Below are positions 47,079 through 54,963 of a stretch of DNA of 64,000 bases, one piece after another. The stretch is from Acidimicrobiia bacterium (lineage in GTDB: Bacteria > Actinomycetota > Acidimicrobiia > IMCC26256 > PALSA-610). The position numbers were made by a program, and so were the translations under genes. The stretch's first letter is position 1; each line of letters starts with the position of its first letter. Location: contig DATBAK010000087.1 in the NCBI GenBank assembly GCA_036271555.1, forward strand, positions 1 through 64,000. Direction: 5' to 3'. Under the pieces are notes generated by a model. That model saw only the letters and a program-made list of their open reading frames with translations. It did no database searches and was not told where the DNA came from.

Positions 47079-48327
47079 GAGCGGTGGGTGTGAACCGGAC
47101 GGGCAGACGCTTCACGCCGCCGACGAGCGGGATGCCCATCGCGTCGAGCGGCACCAGCTCGCCTGCGACGTCGATGTCGGGCAGGCGCGTGAGCAGTTGA
47201 CGGAAGGCGACTGCGACCTCGCGCCGGGCGAGGTGCGCACCGAGGCAGAAGTGCGGCCCCGGGCCACCGAAGCCGACGTGCGGATTCGGGTTGCGCACCA
47301 CGTCGAAGCGCTCCGGTTCGTCGAACACGCGCGGGTCGCGGTTTGCGACGCCGTACAACAGCACGACCTTGTCGCCCGCCGCGAACTCGTGGTCGCCGAC
47401 GCGCGTGGCCTTCGTCGCGGTGCGCCGCATGAACGTGACCGGCGACGCGACGCGCACGATCTCCTCGACCGCGCTCGCGGTGACGCCCTCGAGATCGTTC
47501 TGCCACAACCGGCGTTGGTCGGGGTTCTGCGCGAGCAGGTGCATGCCACGACTGATCGCCGTGCGCGTCGTGTCGTTGCCCGCGACCGCGAGCAGGATGA
47601 AGAACGGCGCGATCTCGTGCGGCGCCAGGATGTCCTCGTCGTTCTCCGCGTTCACGAGCGCCGACGTGAGGTCGTCGCGCGGCCGCTGGCGGCGCTCGTC
47701 GGCGAGCTCGTTCATCAACGTCGTGAGCTGGATGCCGGCTTCGAACATCGCGGTCATCGGCTCGCGACCGCCGAGCATGTCGGGGTCGCCGGCTCCGAGG
47801 ATGACGTTCGTCGCCTCGAGCACCGTGCGGAACTCACTGCGCGGGATGCCCATCATGTCGCAGATGACGAGCAGCGGGAACGGCTGCGAGAGCGCCTCGA
47901 CGAGGTCGACCTCGCCCTGCTCGCACATGCCGTCGATCACCTCGCGGCAGATCGTCTCGACCGAGTCGAGCACGGTCGCGAGCTGCCGGGGCGTGAACGA
48001 CCGCGACACGATGCCGCGCTGGCGCGCGTGGCGCGGGTCGTCCATGTTGATGAACGAGCCGAAGAACTCGAGCGCCTCGGCCGGCAGGTCCGGGATCGAG
48101 ACCGCGCCTTGTCCCGAGCAGAAGTCTTCCGGGCGGCGGCTGATCTCGACGACATCCGAGTAGCGCGTCGTCACGACGAACGTCTCGGTGAGACCCGACA
48201 TCGGGTTGTCGAACGACGCGGGCAGAAACGCGTCGATGTCGCGGAGCTCCGCGAAGCGCGCCATGCGGTCCTCGAGCGGCTGGCGCCAGAACTGCGGGTC
48301 GACGAGCTCGGCAAATTCTTCGGTCAC
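47065..48327 (-). CDS. Cytochrome P450
   Basis: A 420-residue soluble bacterial P450. It has the oxygen-binding I-helix AGNDTT (249-254), ExxR (E289-R292), and the haem loop FGGPGPHFCLGAHLARRE with ligand Cys361. The FINMDDPRHARQRGIVSRSF segment resembles actinobacterial CYP124/125/142-like enzymes that oxidise sterol or branched lipid chains; this is suggestive only. The GTG at 48327 follows GAGGAGGGG and overlaps the thioesterase stop by 4 bp. No ferredoxin gene lies beside it. Confidence 0.93.
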   Translation of the reverse strand: MTEEFAELVDPQFWRQPLEDRMARFAELRDIDAFLPASFDNPMSGLTETFVVTTRYSDVVEISRRPEDFCSGQGAVSIPDLPAEALEFFGSFINMDDPRHARQRGIVSRSFTPRQLATVLDSVETICREVIDGMCEQGEVDLVEALSQPFPLLVICDMMGIPRSEFRTVLEATNVILGAGDPDMLGGREPMTAMFEAGIQLTTLMNELADERRQRPRDDLTSALVNAENDEDILAPHEIAPFFILLAVAGNDTTRTAISRGMHLLAQNPDQRRLWQNDLEGVTASAVEEIVRVASPVTFMRRTATKATRVGDHEFAAGDKVVLLYGVANRDPRVFDEPERFDVVRNPNPHVGFGGPGPHFCLGAHLARREVAVAFRQLLTRLPDIDVAGELVPLDAMGIPLVGGVKRLPVRFTPTARQQN

Positions 48328-49211
48328 GATCCCCTCCTCGTCGCTTCGACGATCGATCGCCGCCACTCCTCCATCGCGGGATCGTCGGCGCTGTCGAACA
48401 CGTGCGTCATGCTCGCGGTCTGGCTGCCGGTCGCGAGCAGCACACCGTCGCGCGACCACGCGGTGAACGATCCGTGCCCGTAACCATGCGACGCGACCTC
48501 GCCGCGCAGGTGCAGCAGCACCCACTCGACCGGCGGAACGCTCGCGAACCGCAGCGCGTTGTCGAGGCTGAAGCCTCCGCCGAGCTTGCCCGCGGCGCGC
48601 GCGATCGCACCCGGGATCATGTCGGCGACGAAGGCGACACCCGCGGCGGTCATCGTGCGAACCGGCGGCGTCAGGCGTGCCCAGAGCGCCATCGCGTGCG
48701 ACTGCGGATCCTCGAGCGTCGCCTCACGGAACTCGAGATTGCGGTTGAAGCCGCGTTCGGCGAGCTCGGCGATCGCCGGTCCGCGATGCAACGGCGCGCT
48801 GGCTTCCGGCGCCGAGACACGCGGCATGTCGTCGTACTGCCCGGTGAGCCCGTTCGGGCGCGCGTGCGCGGTCGCACCGAGCGCCGTGAAGATGACGCGG
48901 TCGTCGACTCGCGCGACCACCTGCACCTGCGCGATGCGCTTGCCCGCGGCGACCGTGTCGGCGACGAGGTCGATGCGCTCACCGAGGTTCGCGTAGGCCA
49001 CGAACTGCGTCGCCACCCACACCGCGTCGCGCTGGGTCGCGGCCTCCATGAGCATCACCGACGCGGCCGCGCCGGTCCCGCCGTAGAGCACGCCGTCGTG
49101 GCGCGTGAGATCCGGCGTGAGGATGAAGTGCGCGTGGCTGCGGTCCGCGCCGAACACGAACGGGATCAGCGCGAGGTCCGCGTCGTGCGGGTAGGTGTCG
49201 GCCGCGCGCAT
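48324..49211 (-). CDS. TesB-like acyl-CoA thioesterase
   Basis: A 295-residue double-hotdog protein: LTRHDGVLYGGTGAAASVMLMEAAT in the first half; VEWVLLHLRGEVASHGYGHGSFTAWSRDGVLLATGSQTASM in the second, the latter typical of TesB-type thioesterases. It would release a CoA thioester in the cytoplasm. The ATG at 49211 is preceded within 10 bases by a palindrome. The stop overlaps the P450 start (GTGA), so the pair is coupled and presumably acts on the same acyl chain. Confidence 0.85.
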   Translation of the reverse strand: MRAADTYPHDADLALIPFVFGADRSHAHFILTPDLTRHDGVLYGGTGAAASVMLMEAATQRDAVWVATQFVAYANLGERIDLVADTVAAGKRIAQVQVVARVDDRVIFTALGATAHARPNGLTGQYDDMPRVSAPEASAPLHRGPAIAELAERGFNRNLEFREATLEDPQSHAMALWARLTPPVRTMTAAGVAFVADMIPGAIARAAGKLGGGFSLDNALRFASVPPVEWVLLHLRGEVASHGYGHGSFTAWSRDGVLLATGSQTASMTHVFDSADDPAMEEWRRSIVEATRRGS

Positions 49212-49219
49212 CGGCTGGG

Positions 49220-49240
49220 GAACGTAGCAAGGTTACGTTC
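49220..49240. promoter_or_regulatory. Palindrome upstream of the thioesterase-P450 operon
   Basis: GAACGTA-GCAAGGT-TACGTTC is a perfect 7-bp inverted repeat with a 7-base spacer. It begins 9 bp before the thioesterase start codon, in the 76-bp gap after a TetR gene. Size and position fit a TetR-family operator. Confidence 0.65.
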
Positions 49241-49287
49241 GCGGCGTCAGCTTTCCCACGGGGATCGGTCACACGCCGGCGCCGCTG

Positions 49288-50133
49288 TCAGGATGATTGA
49301 CGCTCACCGCGCTCGCGCAGCACCTGACGCACGCGCTCGTGCGAGAGCCCGGCCGCCGCGCCCACCTGCCGCAGGCTGTGACCCGCCTCGACCGCGTCGA
49401 CGAGGCTGTCGTGCAGCGAGCGCTGCGCCCGCTCCGCCGTCGTCGCCCGCGCCCGCACGCGCGCCAGCGCGGCCGGTCGGGTCTCGTCACCGTCTCCGCC
49501 CGCCGACTGCATCACGAGATCGGTGAATCGACCGAAGGCTTCGTCGGATGGCGGCGGCTCGTCGAGCGCCGCGAACACCATGCGGCCGAACGTGAGCAGC
49601 GCGAACAGACGCGCGAGCTCGTCGGTGCGGAGCGCGGGATCGATGACGCCGAGCGCGACACCCTTGTCGTTCGCCTCCTTCATCGCGTCGAGGTAGGTCT
49701 CGAGGCCGCGACGCAAGATGCGCTTCACGTGCGGATCGCGACGCGCGACGACGATCACGTCGAGCAGCAGGAGCATGCCGCGGTCCGGCGGGGTCGCGAG
49801 ACCGTGGCTCATGATGCGCGACGCCTCGCTCCACGGCAGCGCGGCGAGACCCGCGATCGAGTCGACGACATCGGCCGCAGGCGTGAGCCCGACCGTCGCG
49901 AGCAGCAGGTCGAGCTTGCCCGCGAAATGCGCGTACAACGCACCGGTCGTCACGCCGGCGCGCTCCGCGATTCCCGCGACCGTCGCCTCCTCGTAGCCGC
50001 GCGTCGAGAACTCCTCGAACGCCGCGTCGACGAGCGCAGCGCGCGAGTTCGCGCGCGGACTCTCACTCGCGCGCGACGCGCGGCGGAGGAGATCGAGGTC
50101 GCCGCCCGCTTCCGTCGCCTCGACGTCGGCCAT
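49288..50133 (-). CDS. TetR-family regulator with extra C-terminal HTH
   Basis: A 281-residue regulator. The N-terminal HTH is at about 29-76 (ALVDAAFEEFSTRGYEEATVAGIAERAGVTTGALYAHF), then a typical ligand-binding domain. After about residue 225 comes an extra segment, SLHDSLVDAVEAGHSLRQVGAAAGLSHERVRQVLRERG, which looks like a second HTH of the sigma-region-4 type. TetR proteins normally end near 200-220 residues. The ATG at 50133 is used. It lies directly upstream of the thioesterase-P450 pair and probably controls it through the palindrome at 49220. It is divergent from an oxidoreductase gene. Confidence 0.9.
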   Translation of the reverse strand: MADVEATEAGGDLDLLRRASRASESPRANSRAALVDAAFEEFSTRGYEEATVAGIAERAGVTTGALYAHFAGKLDLLLATVGLTPAADVVDSIAGLAALPWSEASRIMSHGLATPPDRGMLLLLDVIVVARRDPHVKRILRRGLETYLDAMKEANDKGVALGVIDPALRTDELARLFALLTFGRMVFAALDEPPPSDEAFGRFTDLVMQSAGGDGDETRPAALARVRARATTAERAQRSLHDSLVDAVEAGHSLRQVGAAAGLSHERVRQVLRERGERQSS

Positions 50134-50265
50134 CCGCGGCAGCGTACCGGTGCTGCGGTGACCAGGCCCCGGGACCCGAGCTCTACGGTCGATGTCGATT
50201 CCGCGGTCGCCCGTTCGTCGAATGGGTACGCGAAACGTGATCCCCCCAGTCACAAGGAGGCCGCC

Positions 50266-51189
50266 ATGAAGGCTGTTCGCATCCGGGAACCCAAGGGGCT
50301 CGAAGGAATCGAAGGTCTCGAGTACGAGGACGCGCCCGATCCCCAAGCCATGATCGGCGACGCGCTCGTGGAGGTTCGAGCCGCGAGCTTCACGCCGACG
50401 GAGCTGTTGTGGCCGCTCGCGAACGACCGCATGGGCCACCCGCGCGGCGCGCGGATCCCCGCGCACGAAGGGTCGGGCGTCGTGGTCGCGCTCGGCTACG
50501 GCGCCGCGGGCTTCGACGTCGGCGACGAGGTGTTCGGCCTCATCGACGGCTACCGCGACGGATGGGCAGCCGAGTACGTCGCCATCGAGGTGCGCAGCCT
50601 GGCGAAGAAGCCGGCGACGATCGACTTCGTGCAAGCCGCCGCGATCCCGCAGGCCGCGCTCACGTCGTGGCAGGCACTGTTCGACCATGGCCATCTCGAG
50701 CGCGGGCAGACGGTCGTGATCCACGGCGCCGGCGGCGGCGTCGGGACGATGGCGGTACCGCTCGCACACTGGGCGGGCGCGCATGTCATCGGCACCGGCC
50801 GCGCCGACGCGCGTGACCGTGTGCTCGCGCTCGGTGCCGACGAGTACGTCGACGTCGAGCAGGACGACTGGGACAAGGCCATTCCCCCGGTCGAGCTCGT
50901 GTACGACATCATCGGCGGCGACGTGCTCGCGCGTTCCGCCGCGCTCGTGAAGCCGGGCGGCGCGCTCGTTTCGATCATGGTGGAGTCGTCGACCGATCGC
51001 ACCGACATCCGCACGGTGAGCTTCGTCCGCGACGCGAGCGGCGCGCAGTTGCGCGAGATCGCGCGCCTCGTCGACGACGGCACGCTGCGCGCCGAGGTCG
51101 GCGCGGTCTACCCGCTCTCCGACACGCGCGGCGCGTTCATGGACAAGTCCACGAAGCACATCCCCGGCAAGGTCGTGCTCACACCGTGA
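50266..51189 (+). CDS. NADP-dependent MDR oxidoreductase (quinone-reductase type)
   Basis: A 307-residue medium-chain dehydrogenase/reductase without zinc ligands. It has the GroES-like N-domain with IPAHEGSGVVVALG, AAAIPQAALTSWQALFDHG, and the cofactor motif VVIHGAGGGVGTMAVPLA. It probably reduces quinones or enones. The ATG at 50266 has a perfect AAGGAGG. It is divergent from the TetR gene across 132 bp, so it may share its regulator. Confidence 0.9.
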   Translation: MKAVRIREPKGLEGIEGLEYEDAPDPQAMIGDALVEVRAASFTPTELLWPLANDRMGHPRGARIPAHEGSGVVVALGYGAAGFDVGDEVFGLIDGYRDGWAAEYVAIEVRSLAKKPATIDFVQAAAIPQAALTSWQALFDHGHLERGQTVVIHGAGGGVGTMAVPLAHWAGAHVIGTGRADARDRVLALGADEYVDVEQDDWDKAIPPVELVYDIIGGDVLARSAALVKPGGALVSIMVESSTDRTDIRTVSFVRDASGAQLREIARLVDDGTLRAEVGAVYPLSDTRGAFMDKSTKHIPGKVVLTP

Positions 51190-51193
51190 GCGA

Positions 51194-51234
51194 CCGAGGG
51201 CTCGCGACCGCACCTGCCGGTCGCGAGCCCTCGG
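51194..51234. terminator. Strong bidirectional hairpin
   Basis: A 16-bp perfect stem (51194-51209 with 51219-51234) and a 9-base loop lie between the convergent oxidoreductase and beta-propeller genes. It is the longest perfect stem I see in the window. Confidence 0.85.
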
Positions 51235-51257
51235 GTAGAAGCAGTTCGCCGCGAACG

Positions 51258-52391
51258 TCAGACGGCGACGATGCCCTCGCCGCCGACCGCGCTGGCAACG
51301 GTGACGCTGCCCACGCTCGTGAGCGATCCGTCGCTGCCCACGTGGAAGCCGTCGACGATCCCGCTCGCGCCGGTCTGCACGTACAGGTAGCGACCAGCCG
51401 CGCTCGCGGCGGCGTCGACCGTGCCCGCGTCGGTCGTCGTGGCACCGAGCAGCGTGAGCGCGCCATTCGCTGCGGGTTGGACACGGCTGATGGAGCCGCT
51501 CCCCGCGTTCGACGCGAACAGGTAGCCCTGCGCGCCGGCGATCCAACACGTTGCGGCCTGACCGGTCGCGACCGAGTCGAGCGCGTGGATCGTGCCGTCG
51601 TGGTTCAGCTCGAACGACGCGACCGCGTTCGTGCCCGCCTCGGCAAGCACGAGATGACGCGAGTGGTCGAACGCGATCGCGAACGGCACCGCGCCCGGCA
51701 GCGCGTTCACGGTCGGCGCCGACAGCTCACCGAAGTAGCCGACGCGGAACACGTCGACGTCGTTGCCGTTCGCCTTCGTCGTGACGACGAGCTGCTGGCC
51801 CGACGGCGAGAACGCGACCTGACCCGGCGTGTTCACGAACTCCGGTGACGCGGTGGAGTCGAGTCCGAGGTCCGCGCGCGCGTGCCGCAACGGAATCAGA
51901 CGACCGTTGCGGAGCCCGTAGCCCTGCACGACGCCACCGTCGCGCGCGTTCAACACGTACACGAGGTCGTCGTGCACCGCGACGCTCACGGGGAACTGGC
52001 CGCCCGACGCGATCACCTGCCGCCGCGTCAGGTGGTCACCGGACGCCGAGAACACCGAGACGCTGTCGCTGCCCGCGTTCACGGCGAAGAGCAGGCCGTG
52101 ATCGCGGTCGTAGGTCAGGGAGCCTTGCGACGCGAGGTGGTCGACGACCGATCCGTCGAGCACTCCGCCGCGTCCGCCGGTCGAGTAGGTGCCGGCGAGC
52201 GTCAAGGCACCGTTCGCGCCGCGGTGATAGGCGACGACGTGATTGCCGGCCGGATCGTCGGTCTGCACGAAGACGGCATGGTCGGCGCCGGTCGCCGGCG
52301 CGTGGGCCGCGACCGCCGCGAATGCGGGCGCGGGCAATGCGAACGCCGCGCCGAGCGCGACGGTCGCGAGGATGCGGAACGGAGATCTCAT
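51258..52391 (-). CDS. Secreted lactonase-like beta-propeller protein
   Basis: A 377-residue exported protein with signal ILATVALGAAFALPAPAFA. The mature chain is a seven-bladed propeller of the lactonase/YncE kind: VFVQTDDPAGNHVVAYHRG, LLFAVNAGSDSVSVFSASGD, LVYVLNARDGGVVQGY, FSPSGQQLVVTTKANGNDVDVF and YLFASNAGSGSISRV. No catalytic activity can be assigned. The ATG at 52391 has a strong GGAGGAAAT site. It is divergent from an ECF sigma gene and carries a promoter motif matching the sigma gene's own. Confidence 0.85.
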   Translation of the reverse strand: MRSPFRILATVALGAAFALPAPAFAAVAAHAPATGADHAVFVQTDDPAGNHVVAYHRGANGALTLAGTYSTGGRGGVLDGSVVDHLASQGSLTYDRDHGLLFAVNAGSDSVSVFSASGDHLTRRQVIASGGQFPVSVAVHDDLVYVLNARDGGVVQGYGLRNGRLIPLRHARADLGLDSTASPEFVNTPGQVAFSPSGQQLVVTTKANGNDVDVFRVGYFGELSAPTVNALPGAVPFAIAFDHSRHLVLAEAGTNAVASFELNHDGTIHALDSVATGQAATCWIAGAQGYLFASNAGSGSISRVQPAANGALTLLGATTTDAGTVDAAASAAGRYLYVQTGASGIVDGFHVGSDGSLTSVGSVTVASAVGGEGIVAV

Positions 52392-52426
52392 GCATTTCCT
52401 CCGGGATCGATGACAAGTGGTTCTCC

Positions 52427-52457
52427 GTTCAGTGGGCCGGACCGCTCCCGCGTTACA
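52427..52457 (-). promoter_or_regulatory. ECF-type promoter of the propeller gene
   Basis: On the minus strand: TGTAACG (52457-52451), a 17-bp spacer, then ACTGAAC (52433-52427). Transcription would begin near 52420, giving a leader of about 30 bases with the ribosome-binding site. The same two elements occur on the other strand ahead of the sigma gene. Confidence 0.65.
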
Positions 52458-52477
52458 GAAAAGATTTGGCAATCTCG

Positions 52478-52509
52478 TGTAACGAAAGACCGCGCCCGCC
52501 CGACTGAGA
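52478..52509 (+). promoter_or_regulatory. ECF-type promoter of the sigma/anti-sigma operon
   Basis: TGTAACG (52478-52484), an 18-bp spacer, then ACTGAGA (52503-52509); the predicted leader is about 26 bases. With the opposing copy it forms a CGTTACA...TGTAACG inverted arrangement around an inner AGATT/AATCT repeat. Confidence 0.65.
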
Positions 52510-52540
52510 CGCATGACGCGAGCGGCCTACGCTCACCACC

Positions 52541-53182
52541 GTGCCCGGAGCGGACTTCACGGACGACGTCGTCCTCACGAAGGCGCTCACCGCGCGCGAC
52601 GGCGACGCGTTCGCGTATCTCGTCGATCACTACCACTCGGCACTCGTGCGGCTCGCGCAGCAGTACGTTCCGAGTCGCGCGATCGCCGACGAGGTGGTGC
52701 AGGAGACGTGGCTCGCGATCATCCAGGGCATCGACGGTTTCGAACACCGCGCGAGCCTCAAGACGTGGATGTTCAAGATCCTCGTGAACATCGCACGCTC
52801 GCACGGCGCGAAGGAGCACCGCACGATCCCGTTCGCGACGAACGCGACGTCGGCCGACGAGCCGGCGGTCGATCCGCACCGGTTCCGGCGCTTCACGCTT
52901 CACGGGCGCGGGCAGTGGAAGGAACCTCCGTGCCCGTGGCCCGGGCCCGAGCAACGCGCGATCGACGGCGACACGGCGGCGACCATCCACGATGCGATCG
53001 AGCGGTTGCCACCGGACCAGCGCGAGGTCGTGACGATGCGTGACGTGCTCGGTTGGTCCGCCGCCGAGGTGTGCGACGCGCTCGCGATCACCGACGGCAA
53101 CCAGCGCGTGCTGCTGCACCGCGGCCGTTCGAAGGTGCGCGCCACGCTCGAACGCCGCAACGACGAAGGTCGCGACCGATGA
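52541..53182 (+). CDS. ECF-family RNA polymerase sigma factor
   Basis: A 213-residue sigma factor with region 2 at about 13-90 (FAYLVDHYHSALVRLAQQYV, ADEVVQETWLAIIQGIDGFEHRASLKTWMFKILVN) and region 4 at about 145-195 (ERLPPDQREVVTMRDVLGWSAAEVCDALAITDGNQRVLLHRGR). The linker is long and carries FTLHGRGQWKEPPCPWPGPE. The GTG at 52541 is used. Its stop overlaps the start of a zinc anti-sigma gene. It probably activates its own promoter and that of the divergent propeller gene. Confidence 0.93.
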   Translation: MPGADFTDDVVLTKALTARDGDAFAYLVDHYHSALVRLAQQYVPSRAIADEVVQETWLAIIQGIDGFEHRASLKTWMFKILVNIARSHGAKEHRTIPFATNATSADEPAVDPHRFRRFTLHGRGQWKEPPCPWPGPEQRAIDGDTAATIHDAIERLPPDQREVVTMRDVLGWSAAEVCDALAITDGNQRVLLHRGRSKVRATLERRNDEGRDR

Positions 53183-53436
53183 GCGCCGCGTCCGCCTACG
53201 TGTGCCGGCAGTTCGTCGAGGACGTCACCGCGTACCTCGAAGGCACGCTTCCCGACGACGTGACGCGGCTCGTCGAGGAGCATCTCGCCGACTGCCCGCA
53301 CTGCCGTGAGTACCTCGCCCAGATGCGCCGCACGATCGCGTTGACGCACGAGATCGGCGAACGCGACATCGACCGCATGCCCGCCGAGTTGCGCGACCGG
53401 CTCCGCCGCGCGTTCGACGAGCCGGCGCCGGAGTGA
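53179..53436 (+). CDS. Zinc-finger (zf-HC2) anti-sigma factor
   Basis: An 85-residue protein with the ZAS motif EHLADCPHC (HxxxCxxC) near residues 35-43, an upstream helix (CRQFVEDVTAYLEGTLPDDV), and a helical tail. There is no transmembrane segment, so it is a cytoplasmic ZAS protein, a type often redox-sensing. The ATG at 53179 overlaps the sigma stop by 4 bp (ATGA). It should bind and restrain the sigma factor. Confidence 0.92.
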   Translation: MSAASAYVCRQFVEDVTAYLEGTLPDDVTRLVEEHLADCPHCREYLAQMRRTIALTHEIGERDIDRMPAELRDRLRRAFDEPAPE

Positions 53437-53446
53437 CTCGCAGTCT

Positions 53447-54691
53447 CTAGCGCGTCCCGACGAGCTCGTCGCGCGTGCGCTCGGCCTGCTTCTTGGCGTA
53501 CATCAGCGCGTCGGCGCGTTCGATGAGCGTGTCGGCCGGGATCGGCTCGGCCGTCCACGACGAGCCGACGCTTGCGTGCAGCTCGATCACGGCACCGTTG
53601 ATGTCGACGGGACCTTCGAGCGCGAGCCGGATCCGGCGCGCGATGCGCTGCGCGTGCTGCTCGTCGGTGACTCCCGGGCACAGCACCAGGAACTCGTCGC
53701 CACCGAAGCGACCAACGCGGTCCTGCTGGCGGATCGCGGTGTGGAGCCGCTGCGCGGCACAGCGTAGGAACGCGTCGCCGGTCGCGTGCCCGAAGCGGTC
53801 GTTCACGAACTTGAAGCGGTCGAGGTCGACGAAGACGACCGCGGTGCCCTCGGGCCTCGGTGTCGCGAGCTCGTCCTCGAGCATCTGCAGCACGGTCCCC
53901 CGATTGAGGCAGCCGGTCAGCGCGTCGATCGACGCGCGCACCTCGAGCTCGCGCCGGAGCAGCACGCGGTCGGTCACGTCGTTCACGCAGCCGACCGCGC
54001 CGACCGGCGCACCGGTCGAATCGGTGAGCGGACGCAACGACACCACGCACACGCGCTCGCACGGAACCCCGTCGGCGCGCGGCACGTCGAGTCGGAGCTC
54101 CACGTCGTCGGCGCGTTCGCCGGCGAGCGTCGCGGCCGCCGCGCGCGCGAGCAGCGCGCGGTCCTCGGGGACCACGTTCGCGAACTGACCGTCGATCCGC
54201 GCCGCCGGCGCGGTACCGAGGATCTCGAAGAGTTGGTCGTTCGTGAACACGATCGTGCCCGCACGATCGAACTGGAAGATGCCGACCGGCAGCGCGTCCG
54301 AGAGCCGGCTCAGCAGCTCTTCACGCGCGCGCAGCTCCTCCTCGATCCCGACCTGCTCGACGCTGACGCGTTGCATCGTGGTGTGAATGGTCTGGCCGTC
54401 GAGCTCGCACCGGTTCGTGACCTCGACCCAGACCCACCGGCCGTCGGCGCTCTGATAGCGACCGCGCCAGAGCCAGGTCTCGTCGGGTGCGGTGATCATG
54501 TCCATCCACGCGGCGACGGCCGGGCCCTGGTCCTCGGGATGAATGAGCCGCGTCGACGGCTGCCCCACCAGCTGGTCGGGCTGCCAGCCGAGCAGGTCGA
54601 CGACCGATTCCTCGACCCACGTCACGAGCCCCGCGGCGTCCCGCGTCATGGCGACGACCAAGCCGTCGGGCTCCGATTCGACCTCCGACAT
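53447..54691 (-). CDS. PAS-PAS-GGDEF diguanylate cyclase
   Basis: A 414-residue c-di-GMP synthase. There are two PAS domains (about 10-115 with VVDLLGWQPDQLVGQ and 128-245 with GIFQFDRAGTIVFTNDQLFEILG), then a GGDEF domain with an intact RFGGDEF (330-334) and an RxxD inhibitory site (R321-D324) five residues before it. Activity and product inhibition are therefore expected. It lacks membrane segments. The ATG at 54691 is used. It converges on the anti-sigma gene (10 bp). Confidence 0.95.
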   Translation of the reverse strand: MSEVESEPDGLVVAMTRDAAGLVTWVEESVVDLLGWQPDQLVGQPSTRLIHPEDQGPAVAAWMDMITAPDETWLWRGRYQSADGRWVWVEVTNRCELDGQTIHTTMQRVSVEQVGIEEELRAREELLSRLSDALPVGIFQFDRAGTIVFTNDQLFEILGTAPAARIDGQFANVVPEDRALLARAAAATLAGERADDVELRLDVPRADGVPCERVCVVSLRPLTDSTGAPVGAVGCVNDVTDRVLLRRELEVRASIDALTGCLNRGTVLQMLEDELATPRPEGTAVVFVDLDRFKFVNDRFGHATGDAFLRCAAQRLHTAIRQQDRVGRFGGDEFLVLCPGVTDEQHAQRIARRIRLALEGPVDINGAVIELHASVGSSWTAEPIPADTLIERADALMYAKKQAERTRDELVGTR

Positions 54692-54728
54692 CGAGAAAGA
54701 AGTCGGCCGCCGGAGGCACCGGCTTGAG

Positions 54729-54926
54729 CTACCAGAAGTTGTAGAGGGGGCGGGCGTTGAGCTCGCCGATCTGGCGGGCGTCGTCGTCGGGGATGTCGAG
54801 CACGGCGTCGGCCAGGACCCTGCGGCGCTCCGGCCAGTTCGAGTCGTTGGGAGGGAAGTCGCACTCCCACATGCACTTGTCGAGCCCGATGAGATGCCGG
54901 TTCAGCACGGCGTAGCGGTCGGCCAC
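54729..54926 (-). pseudogene. 3' fragment of an amidohydrolase gene
   Basis: A 65-residue frame matches only the C-terminal end of amidohydrolase-2 proteins: HLIGLDKCMWECDFPPNDSNWPERR (compare WGxDYPHxEG of the full-length copies), then LDIPDDDARQIGELNARPLYNF. The barrel is missing, and the sequence upstream runs straight into the stop of the SDR gene. It is probably a deletion remnant. Confidence 0.75.
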
Positions 54927-54963
54927 CCCGCCGTCCTGGAGGGCGAGCGTGCGAGCCCGACCA

